From Pelobacter sp. (GTDB lineage Bacteria > Desulfobacterota > Desulfuromonadia > Geobacterales > Pseudopelobacteraceae): DNA of 64,000 bases. Below are positions 60,301 through 64,000 of this stretch, piece after piece (within the stretch, counting starts at the first letter, position 1; each line of letters opens with the position of its first letter). The position numbers were made by a program, and so were the translations under genes. The stretch spans positions 1-64,000 of the forward strand of contig JAVBXN010000047.1 of the NCBI GenBank assembly GCA_030824515.1. Direction: 5' to 3'. The notes under the pieces are model-generated. The model did no database searches. It was not told the origin of the DNA and saw nothing but the letters and a program-made list of their open reading frames with translations.

Positions 60301-62530
60301 GATAATTTGTGGTTAATTCAATTGCCCTGGAAATATAACGAATTGCCGATTCCGAATCAGCCAGCCAATGACAAACGACCCCCATTCCATGAAGCGCCCT
60401 TGGATTATCAGACTGATCCGACAGTATGTCCTCATATATACTTCGCGACTGCTCATATTCACCTCGTGTGAAATGCTTTTGGGCCTTAAGAAATTGACCA
60501 TCAAGGTGGGGCGGAGATACAGGGTGCGCATGACTGTAAGCTTGCCAGGCAGTACGAAAGACTTCTTCAATAGAATCTGAAAAACGAGCGGAATCACAGA
60601 GAGCAGAAGAAACAAGCAGATTCCTAAGTTCTAGATGGTATGTTGAAAGACGTTTGACGTCAGAACTAAGAGAAACAGATAAAGCCAGATAATCATCAAC
60701 TGTCTCCGCGATCAGTTCAGTCGCCCCCAGATTCGTTAGAATGCTGGATCCCACCTTTGCAGCGTGACGATTACCCCTTAACGTAATAACAGGTACGCCC
60801 ATAAAAAGGGCCTCAAAGGTTGTGGTTGTTCCGTTGTAAGGGAAGGGGTCCAGAGCAATATCTATTTGGTTGTAGGTTGCAAGATGCTCAAAGAAGGATT
60901 CTTTTGCCGGAACACACATAATACGCTCTGTTGGTATTCCGTGAGCTTCAAATTGCACAGTAAAGTTTTTGGCAAGAACAGGATCACAGAATGATTGCGA
61001 TTTCAACAACAGTCGGGAACAGGGCACCGACATAAGTATATTGCTCCAAATGGCTATGACCTCTGGCGTGATCTTGGCAGGGTAATTAAAACATCCAAAG
61101 GTAACAAATCCATTGATAAGTAATGGCGTTGACGCAACGTCAGGAGGATTCTTTGGCGGCTGATAGCATAGAAAACAATCCGGAAGCCGAATCAGCCGTT
61201 CAGAGTGTTGTTCATCGCTAAACCCTTCAGGATCGGCAACAGCGTCAGTAATTCTATAGTCCATCGCTGATATGCCAGTGGTATTCGGATAGCCGAGCCA
61301 GGTCATTTGTATCGGGGCGGCTCGATGAGCAAATATTCCCAAGCGGTTATCTGCCGTATGCCCGGACAGGTCAATTAGAATATCGATCCGGTCATCACGT
61401 ATTCTTGCTATCGCCTCTTCATCCGAAAACGAGCGGATATCATGCCAGTAATCAGCATATCCTTTTAATTGCTCCGTTACATTGTCTGACGTTAGTACAT
61501 TTGAGTAACAGTGGATTTCAAAACGGTTATGATTATGAGCTGCTAATAGCGGTTCAAAGAAAAAGGCGACAACATGCTTTCTGAAATCAGGGGAAACGTA
61601 GCCTATCCGTAGTTTCCCAGGCCGACGGTAAGGAGTTTCAAACGGGATGGTCTTTAGTGTAAAACTTTTTTCCCATAAACGACTTTGGTTAAGAATTTCA
61701 TCCTGAGAAAAGTGCGCAGAAAAATTCATGGCATACAACAGGTTTGAAAAAGCACTTTGACCTCCGCCAACTTTTAACGCAGACTTATACCAATCTACGG
61801 CTTCATGTGCTTTTCCAGAAGCTCTTGTGAGCACTGCCATCACCAGCATACTGTCAGCAGATGATGGCAACAGTTTAAGAGCTTTTTGAGCATATTCCTC
61901 TGCTGCTACATAATTCGAACCAATCTCATAACACATCGAGAGGCCTAAGAAAGCCTCTCCACAATCAGCCTGTACAGCTAAAGCGCTGCGGAATGCGTTA
62001 ACAGCTTCTTCAATACGAAAAAGCATCCTTAGGGCTTTTCCCAATGCCACATAAATCCTTGCATCCGGTGAATATTCGATTGCTTTCTGATAGAAAGAAA
62101 CAGCCTCTTCAAACTTTTGCTTTTGGCAGCAGAGATTTCCAAGCCCCAGACAGACAACAGAAGAATCAGGATTTAACGCCATGGCTTTCTGGTAGCACTC
62201 CTCAGCTTCGACAAAGCGTCCCAGTTCACTCAGCATTTTTCTTAAATTGAATAATGCATCAAGATAATCCGGTTTAAGTTGAATTGCTTGCTGCACCAAC
62301 CTGACTGCCTTTTCCGAATCTTTGCCGCTTCTGTACATGACAACCCCAAGTCCATGTAGAGCACGGGGGTTTTCGGGAATTCGCGAGAGGATATCACGAT
62401 AAATGGCTTCAGCCTGAATAAAATCACCTGTATTCACGCACAAAGAAGCATCCTGAAATTTTTTATCAGCAGATATTTCATTATAATAAAAAAGTTTTTT
62501 AGTCATATCGTTATTTTTTTGGCTTAACAC
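51332..62530 (-). CDS. Giant hexamodular TPR-OGT (GT41) protein glycosyltransferase
   Basis: 3,732 residues in one uninterrupted frame with no signal peptide, so cytosolic. Six modules repeat the order TPR array then OGT/SPINDLY domain. OGT domains begin near residues 306, 833, 1544, 2114, 2689 and 3357. Each has a DF..H motif (catalytic-region His), D(L)SGHT/DLAGHT, a 'FN...K' motif with the Lys that binds UDP in human OGT, and a D.FP(Y/F).GG/GTTT acceptor-nucleotide motif. Modules 1, 2 and 6 share WLGYPNTTG and YNGTTTTFE. Modules 3 and 4 share WAGY.GTTG and GGLTTLES. Module 5 differs (WLGYFNTTG, FSGGMTSCE). TPR number varies from ~3-4 (module 2) to ~9 (module 3). The start is GTG at 62530, or ATG at 62506; neither has a clear Shine-Dalgarno. 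No inactivated module is apparent. Donor and acceptor are unknown. The adjacent pilin genes suggest pilins or their export partners (inference). Confidence 0.95.
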   Translation of the reverse strand: MLSQKNNDMTKKLFYYNEISADKKFQDASLCVNTGDFIQAEAIYRDILSRIPENPRALHGLGVVMYRSGKDSEKAVRLVQQAIQLKPDYLDALFNLRKMLSELGRFVEAEECYQKAMALNPDSSVVCLGLGNLCCQKQKFEEAVSFYQKAIEYSPDARIYVALGKALRMLFRIEEAVNAFRSALAVQADCGEAFLGLSMCYEIGSNYVAAEEYAQKALKLLPSSADSMLVMAVLTRASGKAHEAVDWYKSALKVGGGQSAFSNLLYAMNFSAHFSQDEILNQSRLWEKSFTLKTIPFETPYRRPGKLRIGYVSPDFRKHVVAFFFEPLLAAHNHNRFEIHCYSNVLTSDNVTEQLKGYADYWHDIRSFSDEEAIARIRDDRIDILIDLSGHTADNRLGIFAHRAAPIQMTWLGYPNTTGISAMDYRITDAVADPEGFSDEQHSERLIRLPDCFLCYQPPKNPPDVASTPLLINGFVTFGCFNYPAKITPEVIAIWSNILMSVPCSRLLLKSQSFCDPVLAKNFTVQFEAHGIPTERIMCVPAKESFFEHLATYNQIDIALDPFPYNGTTTTFEALFMGVPVITLRGNRHAAKVGSSILTNLGATELIAETVDDYLALSVSLSSDVKRLSTYHLELRNLLVSSALCDSARFSDSIEEVFRTAWQAYSHAHPVSPPHLDGQFLKAQKHFTRGEYEQSRSIYEDILSDQSDNPRALHGMGVVCHWLADSESAIRYISRAIELTTNYPVALTNLGGVYKETGRVREAIDCFRKALASDPCFSEIHSNILMNMQYLPEYNHDDVLKESQRWSDLHARRQFQPLYSKATNFKDTGKVRIGFVSADFRKHPVGFFCIPFFTNYDHNQYELICYSNSNWSDEVTEQIVSQVDSWRIIEGLSDRAAWSMIHDDAIDILVDLSGHTAGNRLILFSMRPAPVQMTWLGYPNTTGISAMDYRITDAVADPEGASEANYSEQLIRLSNCFLCYQPPIDPPDFTPPPIIRNRFITFGCLNQLPKITSEIINCWIAILMAVPNSRLLLKSQSFRDPVFAANFSACFGSKGVTSDRIICIPTKVSFNDHLATYNEIDIALDTFPYNGTTTTFEALFMGVPVISLRGNCHAGRVGASILNNLGLAELIAETLEDYLSITIALSRDIQRLSTYHADLRELLVSSVLCDAARFADSFEDMFRTVWQKYNHANQAKFLQTNIRTPTIVALYEDEFELESRCNEAAQLVVLGKLKEAEACYEALLADFNGYPRALHALGVVRYRIGNIENGIELVRNALVLKPDYIEALQNLGKMLNEQKCYLEASDCYRRILCLKPDDQNSLFLMAMILSKAGEREKAINAYQRLVAAAPEYFDAIFNLGQLQIDARQFDQAEKLLHRARQLSPDNAGVLLALGNLALSKRDFKTAEIFYLNACKIEPDCAELQTNLGHLYTELKHIKKAITHSDRAVKLKPDFALGYVNLGCALEKSGQIHEAVEVYKTAIKFDPALHKAHSSLIMLMHYLPDTTPEDIFQMSLNWNSLHAECFSNLWSRGNCRYSQDKIIRIGFVSPDFRRHPVAYFIQSFFEFHNRDEFEIICYSDAVYEDDFTHTLRNASDSWKTVIDTDDYVLNEVIREDHIDILVDLAGHTVGNRLRVFAMKPAPIQVTWAGYAGTTGLSAIDYLISDRFQSPPDAEEYSSEQIIRMPDDYISYCPPQYAHEVSSLPALSNGYVTFGVFNNLAKVSTEVLCVWVEILNAVEGSRLFIKNPSFDDPFTVKRYLEFFKSRGISAELIITEGQSSPAEILDRYSHVDIQLDTFPYCGGLTTLESLWMGVPVITLSGNLFSSRHSLSHLMNVGLDEYVASSREEYVTIACQLAGDLERLSVLRTTLRQKMADSPLCDGITFTKNIQEVFRKIWGKNNAVIKSEALDIGAIEQPVKIMEKQLSGDHITFNDQGNIHSDNGDFDSAIKCYIKALDLKPGYVEAYFNMGLVYYKTGNLEEAIRLFDHAIATSPDFAAPFISLSNLYLSVGKLGEAIAICNKALENIFDCPKIYNNLGSAYMKLGNLNDSLAAFRKALELDPNYHQVRSNILFLLHSIYQTTIHELFEESRNWDIRHGRLEKHFHIPEKLVGSSLLRIGFISPDFRSHPVGLFIQSFMMLHDRNSFEIFCYSDVISEDHITKRICESVDVFRDIHEIDDEEVSEIVFRDNINILVDLAGHTNGNRLRVFAMKPAPVQVTWAGYVGTTGLSTMTYLISDRFQSPEGSDEFSTETIIRMPDDYVSYMPPEDSPAVSPLPADQNGHVTFGSFNKPSKISDESIALWSEVLKLVDGSRLFLKNASFSDSDAIKRYTRMFSRFGITNDRLIFEGPASHYEMLASYGKVDIQLDTFPYSGGLTTLESLWMGVPVVTLPGKLFSSRHSLSHLMNAGLGELVASTQEEYIAIACKLASDLDRLSLLRIGLRHGLINSPICDGRKFTNNLQSAFRWMWHRWSETDYNTPLIFDSHNESIQFPEDKYKKTALVSDDFSKGLLCIQQNDFLGAAELFEVVLASDPGNADAHNNLGIAYFEIGFREDAKDEFKTATKISPDHAEAWKNLGKAIRDTGGNPELSARCFRRALSIIPDLDDAWMMLGTTMLDRGRSSEAAKCFRKSLKLNPYNCDARSNLLFVLNYIQKVSQAEVYSESLKWNDIHAADVAQILHDFKPDVQLKRLRIGYVSGDFKRHPVGYHFLPVLVAYDRNCFEVYCYGTMLERDDLTEIMQGYVSEWRDIARLSDEAAASLICNDRIDILVDLAGHTKGNRLRLFALRPAPVQISWLGYFNTTGVDAIDYLISDVTTIPENEEQWFSEKVIRLPGSRFCYSPPEYAPPVVEPPVLKNGFITFGSFNNIAKLTPEVINLWSKVLTAVPDSRLIIKWSSLERKKERDRLIKAFVKCGVDANRLELRGKSQHADMLKEYGDIDIALDPFPFSGGMTSCEALWMGVPILTLMGNKPAGRQTASFLRTIDLPEWITFSQEQFIAKAKEAAFKFEELKKIRFELRARMMASTLCDGAKFTRNLEELYFQIVKERTDLKETTSKSYNDAAENKIVDANTRAAMLYNDGIDQMEAGNIDKAIRLYEQSVSLNPGFAMAYNNLGIIKMQTCEIDEAKKAFELAISADSSFAEAHYNLGLTFEKEKNFHEAIECFETAIRLNSEYGEAYLEKGNALLALKDPYQALECYEQASEHIQESAIISNNIGSAYHQLEDINNAELYFKEALFYDYEYAPAYINLSTLFCEMGMVTDGERVASEGLRYFPDNTDLLSVHAKAMTAQSRMHEALEDLHRALEVNPQNAALHSSLIYSFQYLDDSTLSAISVEQKKWAELHVPADNHKRTFQNDPLPDRKLIIGYVSPDFCRHPVGYFILPVLQLHNRDDFVVICYSDRTKSDIQTLMLESYADVWHNTSEFTDQELLELIANDKVDVLVDLAGHTAGNRLTLFARKAAPIQISWLGYPNTTGIPTMDYRITDAIADPEFACDISEHEQLIRFPYGFHCYQPPENPIDSGPPPSQIKGYVTFGCFNNISKISPEVIDLWSRILLAVPDSRLLLKYKSFIDSEFAKNYKMHFVGRGVTEDRVMCVPAIDSYTDHLELYRQIDIALDPFPYNGTTTTFETLYMGVPVIALRGNYHAGRVGASILCHLGLEELLAETVDEYLDITVSLCNDMKRLSDYHLNLRKQLSASPFMEAEKFTNILESAYRDVWHRYTNKFAGIINLKP
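51332..62530 (-). repeat. Six-fold intragenic module repeat (TPR + OGT)
   Basis: Approximate extents of the OGT halves: 61625-60535, 60045-58960, 57915-56840, 56195-55115, 54480-53390 and 52465-51350. The TPR arrays lie just before each (higher coordinates). The same plus-strand phrase, around a reversed 'FPYNGTTTT' codon block, recurs near 60830, 59260 and 51675. Diverged versions occur near 57140, 55420 and 53690. Repeats are similar at protein level but clearly diverged in DNA, so they are old duplications rather than an assembly artefact. Confidence 0.85.
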
Positions 62531-62563
62531 AAGGGCAAAAACGTTTGTAATAAATATAATCTC

Positions 62564-62592
62564 AAAAAAAAAGCCTGACAGATGTCAGGCTT
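62564..62592 (-). terminator. Rho-independent terminator between spc and the giant OGT gene
   Basis: On the minus strand, AAGCCTGAC/GTCAGGCTT (62571-62592, 9-bp stem, 4-nt loop) is followed by nine or more T. It ends the pilin transcript, so the OGT gene needs read-through or its own promoter in the short gap that follows. Confidence 0.85.
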
Positions 62593-62619
62593 ATTATACA
62601 TTCTATTATACCTACAATA

Positions 62620-62934
62620 TTAGAGGGAAGTCCATCCGGAATAATCAACAGTTGCATTAGCAGGTGTAGTAGCAGCTGCACCGATAGCTGCAGCAGACCA
62701 GTACATTTTTGGATCAGTATTGTTAGTACCCATCTGGCGGTCACCAGACGAGTGTTTTGATTGAGCCGAATAATTTGTAGAAGTTGAAGTGACACCAATA
62801 TTCACTTTATTTGAGGGGGAAAATGTACCACCACCAATAACTGTCGTACCAGTAATACTGGTGCTGGCATAGGCCGAACCTGCAGCCATCATCAGAGCGG
62901 CAACAAAACATATTTTTATTAAAGTCTTATTCAT
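62620..62934 (-). CDS. spc: PilA-C/Spc-like small exported pilin partner
   Basis: 104 residues from ATG at 62934, chosen for AGGAG nine bases upstream. Residues 1-23 are a signal peptide (ending SAYA). The remainder is Thr/Ser-rich, with 'FSPSNKVNIG', 'SKHSSGDRQ' and 'TDPKMYW', patterns like the C-terminal domain of full-length Geobacterales pilins and the short pilin chaperone Spc of Geobacter sulfurreducens, which stabilises PilA. It follows pilA directly (39-bp gap) and precedes a terminator. Its Ser/Thr-rich face would also suit O-glycosylation (inference). Confidence 0.75.
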   Translation of the reverse strand: MNKTLIKICFVAALMMAAGSAYASTSITGTTVIGGGTFSPSNKVNIGVTSTSTNYSAQSKHSSGDRQMGTNNTDPKMYWSAAAIGAAATTPANATVDYSGWTSL

Positions 62935-62972
62935 TTTAATAGCTCCTTTCAATTAAATTGAGACACAATAAT

Positions 62973-63185
62973 CTAGAGTGTCGGATAGATCTGATTATCA
63001 GCAAAAGATGATTCCATCTGGGTCTTGAAGTTGCGAAGATCCGAAGTTCCTGCCGAGTTAAAACCTTTGATGCGGTATGCCGAGAACTGAGGAATAGCAA
63101 CAGCAGCCAGGATGCCGATAATCGCAACAACGATCAGCAACTCAATCAAAGTAAAACCTTTTCTGTTTCTGATTTTGTTAAGCAT
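62973..63185 (-). CDS. pilA: Type IV pilin, short PilA-N type (conductive-pilin-like)
   Basis: 70 residues from ATG at 63185 (AGGAG 6 bases upstream). The prepilin peptidase site is KG|FTLIE; the mature protein is 60 residues starting with Phe and has Glu5. It is nearly the same as the Geobacter sulfurreducens short pilin in the helix. Aromatics at mature positions 1, 24, 27, 32, 43, 51 and 57 are kept (Phe at 32 instead of Tyr). It lacks the large C-terminal globular domain of ordinary pilins, whose role falls to the separate spc product. A sigma-54 promoter match is at 63250-63265. Confidence 0.93.
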   Translation of the reverse strand: MLNKIRNRKGFTLIELLIVVAIIGILAAVAIPQFSAYRIKGFNSAGTSDLRNFKTQMESSFADNQIYPTL

Positions 63186-63249
63186 GTCATTCTCCTTTCT
63201 TTGTTTTGTGCTCATAATTGAGCAATAAGTAAAATGTTATACAATATAC

Positions 63250-63265
63250 TGCAATTTTCAAACCA
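63250..63265 (-). promoter_or_regulatory. Sigma-54 (-24/-12) promoter for second pilA and spc
   Basis: The minus strand reads TGGTTTGAAAATTGCA: GG and GC are separated by exactly 10 bases, with TTGCA at the -12 element. Transcription would start near 63240, giving a ~55-nt leader to the pilA ATG at 63185. Confidence 0.6.
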
Positions 63266-63380
63266 GTTTTCAGGCTATTTAATTTCAGCTGCTTACAAAC
63301 ATCCATCTATGATAATATTTGATCTTAAACAAAAAAAACCAAATAGAGTCACCAGAACTGCCAAAAATCGTCACCCCAAC

Positions 63381-63593
63381 TCAAAAGACAGGATATGATT
63401 GCTGTTCGGCAAAAGCAGCTTCCATCTGGGATTTGAAGTTTCTTAAATCCGAGTTCGCTGCTGAGTTATAGCCTCGTAATGTATAGTCGCGAAAAATCGG
63501 GATGCTAACTGAGGCCAATATACCTATTATAGCCACCACAATCAACAATTCTATCAAAGTAAAGCCGGCAACTTTATTTCGGACTGTTTTCAT
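63381..63593 (-). CDS. pilA: Second type IV pilin, short PilA-N type (paralogue)
   Basis: 70 residues from ATG at 63593 (GGAGG 6 bases upstream). The cleavage site is AG|FTLIE and the mature length is 60. Differences from the other copy include Ser18 and Ser20 in the helix, Ile23, 'RDYTLRGY' after Pro22, and a C-terminus ending YPVF. Aromatics at 1, 24, 27, 32, 43, 51, 57 plus a terminal Phe60 are present. It is the gene nearest pilR and has its own sigma-54 promoter match. Whether both are made together or under different conditions is unknown. Confidence 0.93.
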   Translation of the reverse strand: MKTVRNKVAGFTLIELLIVVAIIGILASVSIPIFRDYTLRGYNSAANSDLRNFKSQMEAAFAEQQSYPVF

Positions 63594-63622
63594 AGCTTTC
63601 CTCCATGATGACCACGAAGTCA

Positions 63623-63638
63623 TGCAGCAACAATGCCA
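63623..63638 (-). promoter_or_regulatory. Sigma-54 (-24/-12) promoter for first pilA
   Basis: The minus strand reads TGGCATTGTTGCTGCA: TGGCA at -24 and GC exactly 10 bases after GG. It lies 39 bp past the pilR stop and about 30 bp before the pilA start. PilR, encoded next door, is the expected activator. Confidence 0.7.
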
Positions 63639-63676
63639 CCGCAAAACGGGCGCCCTACATTTTATGCCGCCTCTGT

Positions 63677-64000
63677 TCATTCCTCACCAGCATCCAGCCC
63701 AAACTTTGCCAACCGGTACCTGAATGAGCGGAACGACATGCCCAGCAACTCCCCGGCCTTTTTCTTGGCGCCGCCGGTTTTTTCCAGCGCCTTGAGAAGA
63801 TATTTTTTCTCCAGCCCCTCCAGCAGCGGCTCAAGCAGCATGCCCTCTTCCGGAATATCAATATCAGAGGTGAGACAGGCCGTTTTAGCGACCAGCATCT
63901 GTTTTGGAAGATTGTTTTCCGAAATCAGCTGCGGATCAAGAATCAGACTGCGTTCAATGCAGTTTTCAAGTTCTCGGATATTGCCCGGAAATTGATAATT
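63677..64000 (-). CDS. pilR: PilR-like sigma-54 response regulator (C-terminal part only)
   Basis: 107 residues of the C-terminus are inside the window; the gene continues past the right edge. The sequence begins with the end of the AAA+ domain (QFPGNIRELENCIERS, the family's 'PGN.REL.N' motif). A linker follows, then a Fis-type helix-turn-helix (KKKAGELLGMSFRSFRYRLAKFGL). It activates sigma-54 RNA polymerase. Location directly upstream of pilA identifies it as PilR with good probability; the receiver domain is not visible here. Confidence 0.88.
   Translation of the reverse strand, partial: NYQFPGNIRELENCIERSLILDPQLISENNLPKQMLVAKTACLTSDIDIPEEGMLLEPLLEGLEKKYLLKALEKTGGAKKKAGELLGMSFRSFRYRLAKFGLDAGEE

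Noticed and set aside
51332-62530. Assembly artefact producing tandem OGT modules
   Set aside because: The modules differ widely in DNA and in TPR number, and the frame stays open throughout; a mis-assembly would give near-identical copies.
62562-62798. Second ORF overlapping spc
   Set aside because: An alternate frame of spc running through the terminator hairpin; no RBS.

Overview
The window looks like chromosome of a Geobacter-type bacterium (Geobacteraceae, Desulfuromonadota). The evidence is two very short PilA-N type pilins beside a PilR-like sigma-54 regulator and a separate PilA-C/Spc-like protein, a periplasmic cytochrome with 12 CXXCH motifs, a cbb3 oxidase whose CcoO carries an extra cytochrome domain, and the core order tmk-holB-PSP1(ricT)-metG. 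No tools were run; family names rest on motifs read from the translations.

Layout. (1) 1-10720, all minus strand: a giant mosaic secreted protein cut by the window edge, an M23 peptidase, a serpin-like lipoprotein, and a secreted protein with a transglutaminase-like domain lacking its cysteine plus a caspase-like C-terminus. (2) 10721-14330: a repeat-rich gap, a Fic protein with a palindromic operator, tRNA-Val(CAC), and the dodecaheme cytochrome. (3) 14325-21936, minus strand: a transglutaminase with a long coiled coil, then a tight run ccoN-ccoO-ccoQ-ccoP-cheX-polysaccharide deacetylase-ykgJ. (4) 22033-36302: housekeeping genes guaBA, an HD-GYP phosphodiesterase, rnc-radical SAM-M42 peptidase, tmk-holB-ricT-metG, and a three-gene ABC-2 exporter operon. 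(5) 36303-62530: a visibly more AT-rich glycosylation island. Its plus arm has a split transketolase, a GT-C-like membrane protein, an epimerase-GT2 fusion and a methyltransferase. Its minus arm is a six-gene, ~19 kb run led by a 3,732-residue protein. (6) 62620-64000: spc, two pilA genes and the end of pilR.

The standout is the 51332-62530 gene. It encodes six consecutive [TPR array + OGT/SPINDLY-type GT41] modules in one chain. Each module keeps the catalytic-region His and the UDP-binding Lys. They fall into at least three sequence classes. The next gene is a GT2-TPR-OGT fusion, which adds a seventh OGT domain. Downstream are a radical SAM-methyltransferase fusion, a TMTC-like TPR membrane mannosyltransferase, a methyltransferase and a GT39-like enzyme. 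My inference is a dedicated protein-glycosylation locus with a cytoplasmic (OGT) arm and a membrane (GT-C, polyprenyl-phosphate sugar) arm. Its position directly after the pilins makes the pili, or proteins co-exported with them, candidate acceptors. Other points of interest are two independent sigma-54 promoter matches for the two pilins, a REP-like hairpin family with compensatory stem changes (one copy lies inside a coding region), and a caspase-like/serpin-like neighbour pair.
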